From Rhizobiales bacterium TMED25 (GTDB lineage: Bacteria; Pseudomonadota; Alphaproteobacteria; Rhizobiales; TMED25): a stretch of 64,000 nt of DNA. Both the position numbers and the translations under genes were made by a program. The notes under the pieces were generated by a model. The model did not search any database and was not told where the DNA came from. It worked only from the letters and a program-made list of their open reading frames with translations. Location of the stretch: the NCBI GenBank assembly GCA_002168075.1, contig NHCE01000010.1, forward strand, positions 62,001-126,000, given 5' to 3'. How positions within the stretch are numbered: the stretch's first letter is position 1; the number at the start of each line of letters is the position of its first letter. This document shows, piece after piece, positions 36,356-44,391 of the stretch.

Positions 36356-37597
36356 TTATCTTTCAAAGTCAGACTTTTCGTCAAATGGTAGACCTTGAAA
36401 ATACCTACGAATACAATCAAGTGCCATTTCAATGCTACCCAATGTAACCCGATAATTATCACCAATAAAGTACCCAATTCGCGATTGTGATATTTGGCCG
36501 CTTAGTGCAATGAAAGTTTCTGCCTCATTTTTTTCTGTATGGTTTATTAGAACACAAAAACCAAAATCAGTAGAATAAATATCACGTGTTTTTAGAGCAA
36601 CTTGTTCTGCAAGCTCAAGATTTACTTCATTTTTATGATTAATTTCTAGACTCTTACACAGTGCATATATATTATTTGAGGCCAATGCATAAATTAAGCT
36701 TTCACCTCCAGTATCTGTCTTTGATAATCTTGAATTAATACCACCATCGGTCATAAACTCAGCAATTGAAATTGTTTGACTATTATTCTTTAGGCTTTCA
36801 ATTATTACTCCTTCCAGAGTTTGCTTATCTTCTGCAAAAATATAGTTTCCAAGTCTCTTTCTCAATTCATCTTGAACAGGTACTAAATTTTTTTCTATTG
36901 AATCTTTAGAATTTCCCCTGACATGTAATTTTGTTTCAAGCTGAGGAAAATGAGCTTGAAAACCAAGTTTTACATTTTTATCTGGCGCCAAATCGACTAT
37001 ATCTTCTAGAAGAGTATCAGCTCTTGATTCACCAATACCATAGGAGTGAAATGTTTTAAGCTTGGTTATGAATTTCTCTCCAGATAATTCTAGTAATCTT
37101 GGGATAATTTCATCCTCTAGCATAAGAAATAATTCTCGGGGTACTCCAGGTGTAAAAAAGAAACGTGATTTATTTATATTAATCGCAAAACCACAAGCTG
37201 TTCCAATTGGATTATTTATTAGCTCTGCACCCTTTGGAAGCATGGCTTGTTTTTTATTATTTTCAGTCATAACTCTGCCACGTTTAATAAAAAAACTTTC
37301 CATGATTTCAAGCCAGTCTGTCCGTAATTCTAATTCATTACCTGACGCAATTGCAGCCACCTCCTGAGAGAGATCGTCAACAGTTGGACCAAGCCCACCA
37401 TTAACAATTACTGCATCAGCTCTTTCAGAAGCAAGTTTAAAGGCATCAAGGAGGTCCTGTTTATTATCACCAACTGTAGTTCCCCAAATTACTGATATCC
37501 CTACCTCCTCAAGTTTCCCGCTCATGAATGCAAAGTTAGAATTTATTATTTTCCCACTTAGCACTTCATCTCCTGTGCATAATATTTCAACTTTCAT
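36356..37597 (-). CDS. cinA: CinA-family protein with degenerate C-terminal amidase domain
   Basis: The N-terminal MoCF_biosynth/COG1058 domain (about residues 1-170; EILCTGDEVLSGKIINSN, VNGGLGPTVDDLS, TPGVPREL) is well conserved; this half is reported as an ADP-ribose pyrophosphatase in relatives. The C-terminal half should be a nicotinamide-nucleotide amidase, but its nucleophile motif AESCTGG reads AEFMTDGG and the later GxAGPGGG loop is absent. I chose the ATG at 37595-37597 because the open frame's upstream part (to 37651) overlaps the MFS gene and encodes no family sequence. The call of CinA is firm; amidase activity is doubtful. Confidence 0.85.
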   Translation of the reverse strand: MKVEILCTGDEVLSGKIINSNFAFMSGKLEEVGISVIWGTTVGDNKQDLLDAFKLASERADAVIVNGGLGPTVDDLSQEVAAIASGNELELRTDWLEIMESFFIKRGRVMTENNKKQAMLPKGAELINNPIGTACGFAININKSRFFFTPGVPRELFLMLEDEIIPRLLELSGEKFITKLKTFHSYGIGESRADTLLEDIVDLAPDKNVKLGFQAHFPQLETKLHVRGNSKDSIEKNLVPVQDELRKRLGNYIFAEDKQTLEGVIIESLKNNSQTISIAEFMTDGGINSRLSKTDTGGESLIYALASNNIYALCKSLEINHKNEVNLELAEQVALKTRDIYSTDFGFCVLINHTEKNEAETFIALSGQISQSRIGYFIGDNYRVTLGSIEMALDCIRRYFQGLPFDEKSDFER

Positions 37598-37605
37598 AAT
37601 AATTC

Positions 37606-38826
37606 CTATCCATTTTCTAATTTTAAGTGATTTTCTCCGCGAAGAAACCATATTAATGCTATGATCTGCATTGATAACAGTACCATGAAACTAACATCAT
37701 ATGCTACTGGATTATATTCACTCCCATTTACAAGTGGAAATAAATCAATTATAACACCAATTAGCCATTGTACAAAAAATGCTATAACAAAAGTACCGAG
37801 GTTAACGATTGTATTTGCTCGCGATGAGAGTGATAAACCAAAGCGTGATGTTATCCATGAATAGGAAAGAATTCCTGCTTGACCTGTCATAGCTATAATT
37901 ATCCAAAAAAAGGCTCCTATATTTGGAGGTAGAAATATTAAGGGAAACCATGAAAGAATATATATAATTAAAATATATCTAAATACTTTAAGAATTTCTA
38001 TCTGATGGCTAGTCAGTATCTTCGCAACTAGTCCTGTGAGAAAGATTCCACTTATTGCAGCTATAGCATTTATTGTAAGACCTGTAGCTACATCATTTCT
38101 TCCATACCCTGCGACATCATGAAACCAAGGTCCAGCCCAAAGAGTTAAAATACCAATATGAGTTCCGCCTGTAATCCAAATTAATGGGCCTAAATACCAG
38201 ATAGACTTATCAGATAGTATTTTTTTTAACTCGGCAAGTCTTTGTGATATGGGTTGGGTATTATAAATTTTTTCTTGTTTGGGGATTAAGTAGTAAGTCA
38301 TTATTACAACAATAAATATAAGGAATATAAAAAATGCATATATACCTCGCCATGATAAGAAATTTAGCATAAATTCTGTTGGCCAGCTTGTAATAAGCAG
38401 ACCTAGTTGACCACCACTCATAATAATACCATTTCCTAAAGCTGCATTTTCTGGTTTAAAATACATACTCACAGCGCGAAATCCGCTCATTAGAGATCCC
38501 GAAAATCCTATTCCGATGAGCAATCTCGCAAATGTCATAATATAAATATTTGAACTTATTGCGAATATTATGCAGCCAAATGCCGCTAAAAGTAGAAGTG
38601 TAATTTGTACTTTTTTGGGACCATGACTATCTAAATATAAACCTAACGGTATTTGAGCAATTGCATGCGCAATTAAAAGTGTTGATGTCAGTAGGCCAAG
38701 TGAAGAAGCAGTTAGATTTACGTCTATAATTAGATTTGGAGCCAGTATAGCATTTATTGATCTAAATACTATTGCAAGTAAGTATCCAAGTATAAATACA
38801 GTGATAATAATAATTGGCTGTTTCAT
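37606..38826 (-). CDS. MFS transporter
   Basis: A 406-residue integral inner-membrane protein with about twelve hydrophobic helices in two groups of six and a longer charged loop near the middle (around residues 190-215). The MFS motif between helices 2 and 3 is seen as GLYLDSHGPKKVQ, and the helix 4 region as RLLIGIGFSGS. Substrate cannot be predicted: it has no extra domains, and neighbours are cinA (8 bases downstream) and the ABC importer (50 bases upstream). Oxalate/formate exchange is conceivable given the nearby operon but nothing in the sequence shows it. Confidence 0.85.
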   Translation of the reverse strand: MKQPIIIITVFILGYLLAIVFRSINAILAPNLIIDVNLTASSLGLLTSTLLIAHAIAQIPLGLYLDSHGPKKVQITLLLLAAFGCIIFAISSNIYIMTFARLLIGIGFSGSLMSGFRAVSMYFKPENAALGNGIIMSGGQLGLLITSWPTEFMLNFLSWRGIYAFFIFLIFIVVIMTYYLIPKQEKIYNTQPISQRLAELKKILSDKSIWYLGPLIWITGGTHIGILTLWAGPWFHDVAGYGRNDVATGLTINAIAAISGIFLTGLVAKILTSHQIEILKVFRYILIIYILSWFPLIFLPPNIGAFFWIIIAMTGQAGILSYSWITSRFGLSLSSRANTIVNLGTFVIAFFVQWLIGVIIDLFPLVNGSEYNPVAYDVSFMVLLSMQIIALIWFLRGENHLKLENG

Positions 38827-38876
38827 ATAAAAATTAGTTTAAGATATCTGACTTAAAGAACAAGCTATAAAATTAT

Positions 38877-39950
38877 TTATTGCTCATCAATCGGATTTAT
38901 CATTGAGGAGATGACATCATTTAATGTAACAGTACCAAGATAGGTTTTTTTTGTACTAATGACATCAACTTCAGTAACATCTTTGGATATCATCAATCTT
39001 GCAACCTCTTCTAATTTCATATCTTTTTTGATAGTTAACAGTGAGGGTTTTTTTTTATCTAGTTTATTCATAATTTTTTCGCATTCAACAACTCTCCCCC
39101 TATTTACTTGAGCTGTAAAATTTGTAATGTATGAGTCATGTGGGTTAAGTATTATATCTTGACCAGTCCCTGACTGAATTATCTTCCCATCACGCAATAT
39201 TGCAATATTATCACCCAGCTTGAGTGCTTCATCTAGATCGTGAGTAATGAATATTATTGTCTTTTTTAGCTCCTTTTGAAGCTCAATCAGCATATCTTGC
39301 ATTTCAATGCGTATTAGAGGATCAAGTGCAGAAAATGGCTCATCCATTAATATAATAGGAGCATCATTTGCAAGTGCTCTTGCAATACCAACTCTTTGCT
39401 GCATACCACCAGATAGTTGATTTGGATGATAATTTTCAAAACCTTCTAAGCCTACTTTTTTGATCCAATACATTGCTGTATCTTCGAGTTCTTTTCCTTT
39501 AATTCCTTTGATTTGAAGACCAAAATATGTATTAGAAAGGACGGTTCGGTGCGGTAAGAGTGCAAATTTTTGAAATACCATTGCAAAATTTTGTCTTCTG
39601 AATGGCATTAGTTCTTTATCACTTAATTTGGTTACATCAACTCCGTTAATTATAATCTCACCATGGGTTGGACGAATGAGTTGATTAAGGTGACGTATTA
39701 ATGTTGATTTTCCAGAACCAGATAGTCCCATAAATACTTGTATTTTATTTTTTGGGATATCAATATTTATATTTTGAAGTCCAATGATATGATTATAGTC
39801 ATTTTGAAGTGTTGTTTTATCTATATTATCTAATACGAGGTTTATTATTGCTTGAGGATCTTTACCAAATACTTTTGATACATTTTTTAGACGGATATAG
39901 GGCTTACTTGTCATCAGCGATTCCATGACTTTCTTGGATTCGTTTACCAT
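38877..39950 (-). CDS. ProV/OpuAA-type glycine betaine ABC transporter ATPase
   Basis: ATP-hydrolysing subunit of a quaternary-amine importer. Walker A is GLSGSGKST, the Q-loop lies in MVFQKFALLPH, the ABC signature is LSGGMQQR and Walker B is PIILMDEPFSALDP. The C-terminal ~80 residues after DKKKPSLLTIKKDM form a CBS-like region, which in ProV/OpuA senses ionic strength. The 357-residue call uses the ATG at 39948-39950, which overlaps the permease gene by 47 bases; in-frame ATGs at 39926 and 39914 would shorten the overlap. It is the last gene of the binding protein-permease-ATPase operon. Confidence 0.93.
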   Translation of the reverse strand: MVNESKKVMESLMTSKPYIRLKNVSKVFGKDPQAIINLVLDNIDKTTLQNDYNHIIGLQNINIDIPKNKIQVFMGLSGSGKSTLIRHLNQLIRPTHGEIIINGVDVTKLSDKELMPFRRQNFAMVFQKFALLPHRTVLSNTYFGLQIKGIKGKELEDTAMYWIKKVGLEGFENYHPNQLSGGMQQRVGIARALANDAPIILMDEPFSALDPLIRIEMQDMLIELQKELKKTIIFITHDLDEALKLGDNIAILRDGKIIQSGTGQDIILNPHDSYITNFTAQVNRGRVVECEKIMNKLDKKKPSLLTIKKDMKLEEVARLMISKDVTEVDVISTKKTYLGTVTLNDVISSMINPIDEQ

Positions 39951-40794
39951 ATGCTTGACTTACCCTATCAAATACAATTGCAATACCAACTATCGCAAAT
40001 CCATTAAATATACCAAGAGTGAAATATTGATTCTGAATAGCCATTAAAACTGGCTGGCCAAGACCAGTCACCCCTATCATTGATGCAATTACAACCATTG
40101 ATAGAGCAAGCATTATTGTTTGATTTATTCCTGCCATAATTGTTGGAAGTGCAAGCGGGATTTGAATATGAATTAGCTTCTGTGTATTCGAAGCACCATA
40201 TGAGTCGGCAGCCTCGATAACTGATTGATTCACTAATCTTATACCAAGGTTTGTTAATCTAATTATTGGTGGGATTGAATAAACAACAACAGCTATTAAA
40301 CCAGGAACTTTACCTATACCAAGTAGCATTACAACTGGAATGAGATAAACAAAACTAGGCATTGTTTGCATCACATCGAGAACAGGATTCATTATTCTTT
40401 GAATTATATGGGATTTTGCCATGAGTATACCCAGCGGTATCCCAAATGTTATAGCCATTATAGCTGCAACAAATGTCATAGAGATAGTTTTCATTGTATT
40501 TTCCCACATATCTAAATATCCAATTAGCAGGAGAATAACAACAACAGTTGCAACAACTTTTATATTCCTTGATCCCAACCATGCAATGATTGCTATGATT
40601 GTTAAAATAATAAACCAAGGTGTATTTGTTAAAAATTGTTCTGATTCAATTAAAAAGAACCTTACAGGATTAAATAAACTCTCAATATTATCTCCGTAGG
40701 TTCTCGAAAATGCTTTAAATCCTGCATCAATTGATTTTTTTATGGATCTAAGTGTTTCGGTATCTATTGTGGGAAATTCTGTAATAAATGACAT
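39904..40794 (-). CDS. ProW/OpuAB-type glycine betaine ABC transporter permease
   Basis: Membrane-spanning subunit of the importer. A 296-residue protein with an N-terminal extension (about 55 residues), then six or so hydrophobic helices; the EAA-type coupling loop is visible in EAADSYGASNTQKLIHIQIPLALPTIMAG. The blocks MSVFxxxT..IPLGILMAKS and VMQTMPSFVYLIPVVMLLGIG are typical of ProW. It lies between the binding-protein gene, from which it is separated by 62 bases carrying a strong stem-loop, and the ATPase gene, which overlaps it. Confidence 0.93.
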   Translation of the reverse strand: MSFITEFPTIDTETLRSIKKSIDAGFKAFSRTYGDNIESLFNPVRFFLIESEQFLTNTPWFIILTIIAIIAWLGSRNIKVVATVVVILLLIGYLDMWENTMKTISMTFVAAIMAITFGIPLGILMAKSHIIQRIMNPVLDVMQTMPSFVYLIPVVMLLGIGKVPGLIAVVVYSIPPIIRLTNLGIRLVNQSVIEAADSYGASNTQKLIHIQIPLALPTIMAGINQTIMLALSMVVIASMIGVTGLGQPVLMAIQNQYFTLGIFNGFAIVGIAIVFDRVSQAYGKRIQESHGIADDK

Positions 40795-40813
40795 ATCTAC
40801 TGATTTTCAAACA

Positions 40814-40846
40814 CCCTTAAAAAGGAAATTTCTTCCTCTTTAAGGG
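40814..40846 (-). promoter_or_regulatory. Intercistronic stem-loop between binding-protein and permease genes
   Basis: On the minus strand CCCTTAAAGAGGAA can pair with TTCCTTTTTAAGGG across a 5-base loop, giving a 14-bp stem with one G-U pair. No U-run follows in the direction of transcription, so it looks less like a terminator than a 3' stabiliser or partial attenuator that leaves more binding-protein mRNA than permease mRNA. Confidence 0.7.
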
Positions 40847-40856
40847 CTATTTTTAT

Positions 40857-41873
40857 TTAAAGAGCTGCAAGTACAGCTTTTTTGACATCTTTAGATACCC
40901 AACCAGACCAGTCGTCTTGGTTATTTTGGAGGTAATAAATTGCAGCCTCTTCTCCGGTTGCTTGATTATCTGCCATCCATGCTAGAAGTGTATTTAAAGT
41001 AGCATTACCAAATGATCTGTTAGTTATGTAGTCAAGACCAACTGATGCTTCTTTTGCAAAGTTATCTGTAACTACAGTTTCAACATATGAGAAACCCCAT
41101 GCATTAACCTTTGGATCAGCACAATCAGCAACACCAGTGCAAGTTTCCCATTCTGATTTATCATGATCAACATTTGGCTCAAGCATATACATTGGTAACT
41201 TACCAAGAATTGCTGTAGGAGCCCAATAATATGATAGTATATTATCACCATCATTTACTGCTTTGTTGATTAGTGCATCTAAACCTGCAGATGAACCTGG
41301 GTCAATAAGATCCCAACCCTTTGCCTCCATACCATAAGCTTTGTATAAATTCTGGTTTATGATTTGACAGGCCCATCCGGCAGGACAACCCACAAGGGCG
41401 CCTCTATCAGGATTTTCTGGGTTTGGGAATAAGTCTGGGCGTGCTATCACATCTTCCCATGTTTTTAATTCTGGGTTTGCTGTAAGTGTAGCTTCTGGAA
41501 TGAACCAACCTTCTTCGCCACCTTGTGAAAATACGTCACTTGCAATTAATCTTCCTTCTTCTTTAGCTACATCAAGCGGTATTCTTAATGAGTTAGACCA
41601 AAGCTCAGGTGCAACATCAGGTTCCCCTTTTTCATTCATGGATGTGAATGTTGGAACAGTATCACCTGGGACAAGTTCAACATTACAATTATATCCATGT
41701 GTTAAGATTATTTTATCGATCTCGGCTATTGCTTGCGCAGAAGCCCAATTCATATTAGCTATAGTAATATCTCCACAATCGGCAAGTTTAGTATCATCTT
41801 TTAAGATGTTATTAAAATAAACTCCACCTGCAATTAATATTACCAACACTAATGGCATCATATATTTTTTCAT
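40857..41873 (-). CDS. ProX/OpuAC-type glycine betaine substrate-binding protein
   Basis: Periplasmic solute-binding protein of the importer. The 338-residue precursor starts with KK and a hydrophobic stretch to about residue 24 (an export signal; no lipobox cysteine follows, so it should be soluble). The fold is that of the OpuAC family: ITIANMNWASAQAIAE, PDVAPELWSN, GALVGCPAGWACQ, YYWAPTAILGK. Several tryptophans (43, 166, 217) could build an aromatic box for trimethylammonium groups. Glycine betaine is the default guess; choline, proline betaine or DMSP are alternatives. It is first in its operon, 63 bases ahead of the permease gene. Confidence 0.9.
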   Translation of the reverse strand: MKKYMMPLVLVILIAGGVYFNNILKDDTKLADCGDITIANMNWASAQAIAEIDKIILTHGYNCNVELVPGDTVPTFTSMNEKGEPDVAPELWSNSLRIPLDVAKEEGRLIASDVFSQGGEEGWFIPEATLTANPELKTWEDVIARPDLFPNPENPDRGALVGCPAGWACQIINQNLYKAYGMEAKGWDLIDPGSSAGLDALINKAVNDGDNILSYYWAPTAILGKLPMYMLEPNVDHDKSEWETCTGVADCADPKVNAWGFSYVETVVTDNFAKEASVGLDYITNRSFGNATLNTLLAWMADNQATGEEAAIYYLQNNQDDWSGWVSKDVKKAVLAAL

Positions 41874-41948
41874 AATTTTCCTATCTTATTATTATATTTA
41901 TCCATTAAGTAAGATCGCTACTATAACATACTTTAAATTTAAAATGTA

Positions 41949-41958
41949 CCGCTGGCGG
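41949..41958. promoter_or_regulatory. GC-rich dyad upstream of the binding-protein gene
   Basis: CCGC-2-GCGG (read on the minus strand, CCGCCAGCGG) stands out in very AT-rich intergenic DNA, about 76 bases upstream of the binding-protein start. A TATAGT that could serve as -10 lies downstream of it on the minus strand. It could be an operator or part of an RNA leader; the matching regulator is unknown. Confidence 0.3.
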
Positions 41959-42028
41959 GAATTATCTGTTAATTCGGTTTATAAAGTACTGATATTATTG
42001 AATTATATTATTTAAAAATATAAAAAAA

Positions 42029-42053
42029 ACCCTCTATTTAATGAATAAAGGGT
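42029..42053 (-). terminator. Rho-independent terminator of sodB
   Basis: On the minus strand ACCCTTTATT pairs with AATAGAGGGT (10 bp with one G-U) across a 5-base loop, followed directly by eight T residues. It lies about 30 bases beyond the sodB stop. It is the clearest terminator in the window and separates sodB from the ABC importer operon. Confidence 0.85.
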
Positions 42054-42083
42054 AATTTTAGAAACTATTATTTGTGGGTATTA

Positions 42084-42680
42084 TTACATTGATCCTTCAT
42101 AAAGTTCTGCCACATATTCCCAATTAATTAGGTTATCAAACCAAGCCTCAAGGTATTTTGGTCGAGCATTCCTATAATCAATATAGTAAGAGTGTTCCCA
42201 GACATCACATCCGAGAATTGGAGAGGCGCCATTTATAAGAGGGTTCTCACCATTCGCTGTCTTTGAAATACTGAGTGTTCCATTTTTAGATTCTATCCAG
42301 CACCAACCTGAACCAAACTGAGTTACACCAGCATTTATAAAATCAGCTTTCAATTTATCTATACCACCAAGATCTTCATTTATTCTTTGTTCTAGATTTG
42401 ACGGAATATTATTTGAACCGTTTGGTTTCATCATTTTCCAAAAATGAAGATGGTTATAATGTTGAGCAGCATTATTGAATAATCCTGGATTCTTCCCGTG
42501 TGATTTTATGATAATATTTTCAAGTGTTTCTCCTGAGAGATCTGACTCAGCAAGTAAATTATTTCCATTTGTCACATATGCCAAGTGATGTTTGTCATGA
42601 TGAAATTCTAGTGTTTCTGCAGACATGTATGGTGCCAGTGCATCATGTGAGTAAGGTAAGTCAGGTAATTCAAATGCCAT
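42084..42680 (-). CDS. sodB: Superoxide dismutase (Fe type)
   Basis: Converts superoxide to oxygen and peroxide in the cytoplasm. Metal ligands are recognisable: the first His in EFHHDKHHLAYV, the second in QHYNHLHFW, and the Asp and His in DVWEHSYYIDY. Gln in FNNAAQHYNH, rather than a later Gln/His, favours iron. I chose the ATG at 42678-42680 because MAFELPDLPY is the family start and a GGAG lies nine bases before it; the upstream ATG at 42695 would add five residues. Length is then 198. A strong terminator follows. Confidence 0.95.
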   Translation of the reverse strand: MAFELPDLPYSHDALAPYMSAETLEFHHDKHHLAYVTNGNNLLAESDLSGETLENIIIKSHGKNPGLFNNAAQHYNHLHFWKMMKPNGSNNIPSNLEQRINEDLGGIDKLKADFINAGVTQFGSGWCWIESKNGTLSISKTANGENPLINGASPILGCDVWEHSYYIDYRNARPKYLEAWFDNLINWEYVAELYEGSM

Positions 42681-42787
42681 TTTTTTAATCTCCATTTTTT
42701 ATATTTTTTATAGCTTATATTATACGGAATACTATCATCTAAATAAGTTAATTTAAATCAAAATATTATTATATTTGATATTTAAAA

Positions 42788-43987
42788 TTAAGAAAATGCT
42801 TGTATACCTGTTTGGGATCTTCCAAGGATGAGTGTGTGGATATTTGCAGTACCTTCATATGTATTAACGGTCTCAAGATTTAATAAGTGTCGAATGATAT
42901 GATAATCGATAGATATACCATTTCCACCCAATATATCCCTTGATCTCCTTGCAATATCGAGAGCAATTTTGCAATTATTTCTTTTCATCATTGATATGGC
43001 AGCTGGATTAATATTTCTCTTATCCATTTCTCTTCCCAGCTTAAGTACTGCAAGTTTTCCAAGTGTTATTTGTGTTTGAAAATCAACTAAGTCTTTCTGA
43101 ATTAGCTGATTACTTGCAATCGGTCGGTTAAATTGTTTTCTGTTAAGGGCATATTCTCTGGCACTATGCCAACAGAATTCAGCCGAGCCAATTGTTCCCC
43201 ATGCAATTCCATATCTTGCTTTATTCAGGCATGAAAATGGGCCCTTGAACCCTGATACACCTGGAAGTAAATAATCATCAGATACAAATATTTCATTCAT
43301 ATGAATCTCTCCAGTTTCTGATGTTCTAAGAGAAAATTTACCCTCTATTTTTTTTGTCTCAATATTGTGCTGATTTCTATCTAGGATAAAACCTTTTAGA
43401 ATATTTTCATCAGTCTTCGCCCATATTATGGCAATATCTGCAATTGGTGCATTTGTAATCCAAGTTTTCGTTCCACTTATTTTCCATCCTCCATCCACCT
43501 TTTTTGCGGTTGTTTGCATACTTGAAGGGTCTGAACCATGATCTGGTTCAGTTAAGCCAAAACAGCCAATCAAATTACCTTTAATAAGTTCTGGGATGTA
43601 TTTGTTTTTTTGCTTATCTGATCCAAATTCATTTATTGGATGGATGACCAGAGAACTCTGGACACTCATTGCTGATCTATATCCTGAGTCTACTCTCTCA
43701 ATTTCGTAAGCTATTAGACCATGACAAACATTATTTAATTCAGCGCCACCATATTTAGATGAGATAGTTGGAGCTATTAAACCAAGCTCTCCTAATTCTT
43801 TTATAATTGATTTATCAAAAATTTCATTCTTGAAAGCATCTGTGACAATAGGAAAAAGCTTTTGCGAAGCATAATCATGCGCAGTCTTCTTAACCAAGAT
43901 CTCTTCTGTTGAGAGATCATTTTCAATTCCAAGTATATCAGTCCAATCTGGATCAGCTTGGATATTTATATCATGATCTGACATCAT
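42788..43987 (-). CDS. gcdH: Glutaryl-CoA dehydrogenase
   Basis: FAD acyl-CoA dehydrogenase that oxidises and decarboxylates glutaryl-CoA to crotonyl-CoA in lysine/tryptophan catabolism. Features that set it apart from other acyl-CoA dehydrogenases are visible: YRSAMSVQSSLVIHPI, GCFGLTEPDHGSDPSS, and the C-terminal TVNTYEGTANIHTLILGRSQTGIQAF with the catalytic glutamate in TYEGT. The 399-residue length fits. A second ATG directly follows the first. It lies two bases downstream of msrB. No glutarate CoA-transferase is next to it. Confidence 0.92.
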   Translation of the reverse strand: MMSDHDINIQADPDWTDILGIENDLSTEEILVKKTAHDYASQKLFPIVTDAFKNEIFDKSIIKELGELGLIAPTISSKYGGAELNNVCHGLIAYEIERVDSGYRSAMSVQSSLVIHPINEFGSDKQKNKYIPELIKGNLIGCFGLTEPDHGSDPSSMQTTAKKVDGGWKISGTKTWITNAPIADIAIIWAKTDENILKGFILDRNQHNIETKKIEGKFSLRTSETGEIHMNEIFVSDDYLLPGVSGFKGPFSCLNKARYGIAWGTIGSAEFCWHSAREYALNRKQFNRPIASNQLIQKDLVDFQTQITLGKLAVLKLGREMDKRNINPAAISMMKRNNCKIALDIARRSRDILGGNGISIDYHIIRHLLNLETVNTYEGTANIHTLILGRSQTGIQAFS

Positions 43988-43989
43988 TT

Positions 43990-44367
43990 TTACTTATCCT
44001 TTTCCTCAAAATTCAAAGCATTACCATTTATACAGTATCTCAGACCAGTTGGCATTGGACCATCTTCAAACAAGTGTCCCAAATGAGCATCACAATTCTT
44101 GCATTTCACTTCAGTACGTTTCATAAGCAAACTAAAATCATCTTTTTCATCAATATTTTCTGAACTATTTGTATCAAAAAAACTTGGCCATCCAGAACCT
44201 GATTCAAATTTATGTTTGGAATCAAATAATTCTGAGTTACAGCATATACATTTGAAAATACCATTACGTTTTTCATCAAGATAGGGACCGGTAAAAGGTC
44301 TCTCAGTTCCCGACTCTCTTGTTACATGATATTGTATATCACTTAAAATATTTTTCCATTTACTCAT
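43990..44367 (-). CDS. msrB: Peptide-methionine (R)-S-oxide reductase
   Basis: Repairs oxidised methionine (R-sulphoxide) in proteins. The 125-residue protein has two zinc-binding CxxC pairs (Cys40/Cys43 and Cys89/Cys92), the conserved SGSGWPSF, and the catalytic Cys112 in LRYCINGNALNF. Length is normal for the single-domain form. gcdH begins two bases after its stop, and the antiporter gene ends 24 bases upstream, so it may be read from the same long transcript. With sodB it forms a small oxidative-stress group. Confidence 0.95.
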   Translation of the reverse strand: MSKWKNILSDIQYHVTRESGTERPFTGPYLDEKRNGIFKCICCNSELFDSKHKFESGSGWPSFFDTNSSENIDEKDDFSLLMKRTEVKCKNCDAHLGHLFEDGPMPTGLRYCINGNALNFEEKDK

Positions 44368-44391
44368 TTTTTCAACCTTAATTATATCATA

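Noticed and set aside
37598-37651. Upstream extension of cinA to 37651
   Set aside because: It reads into the MFS gene and adds a basic segment not found in CinA; the family start is the ATG at 37597.
37606-38826. Assigning the MFS carrier as an oxalate:formate antiporter (OxlT)
   Set aside because: The formyl-CoA operon is near, but the sequence shows only general MFS motifs and it sits next to cinA and the ABC importer.
41874-42028. Riboswitch upstream of the binding-protein gene
   Set aside because: Apart from the short GC dyad I could not fold a multi-stem structure or match a known riboswitch core by eye.
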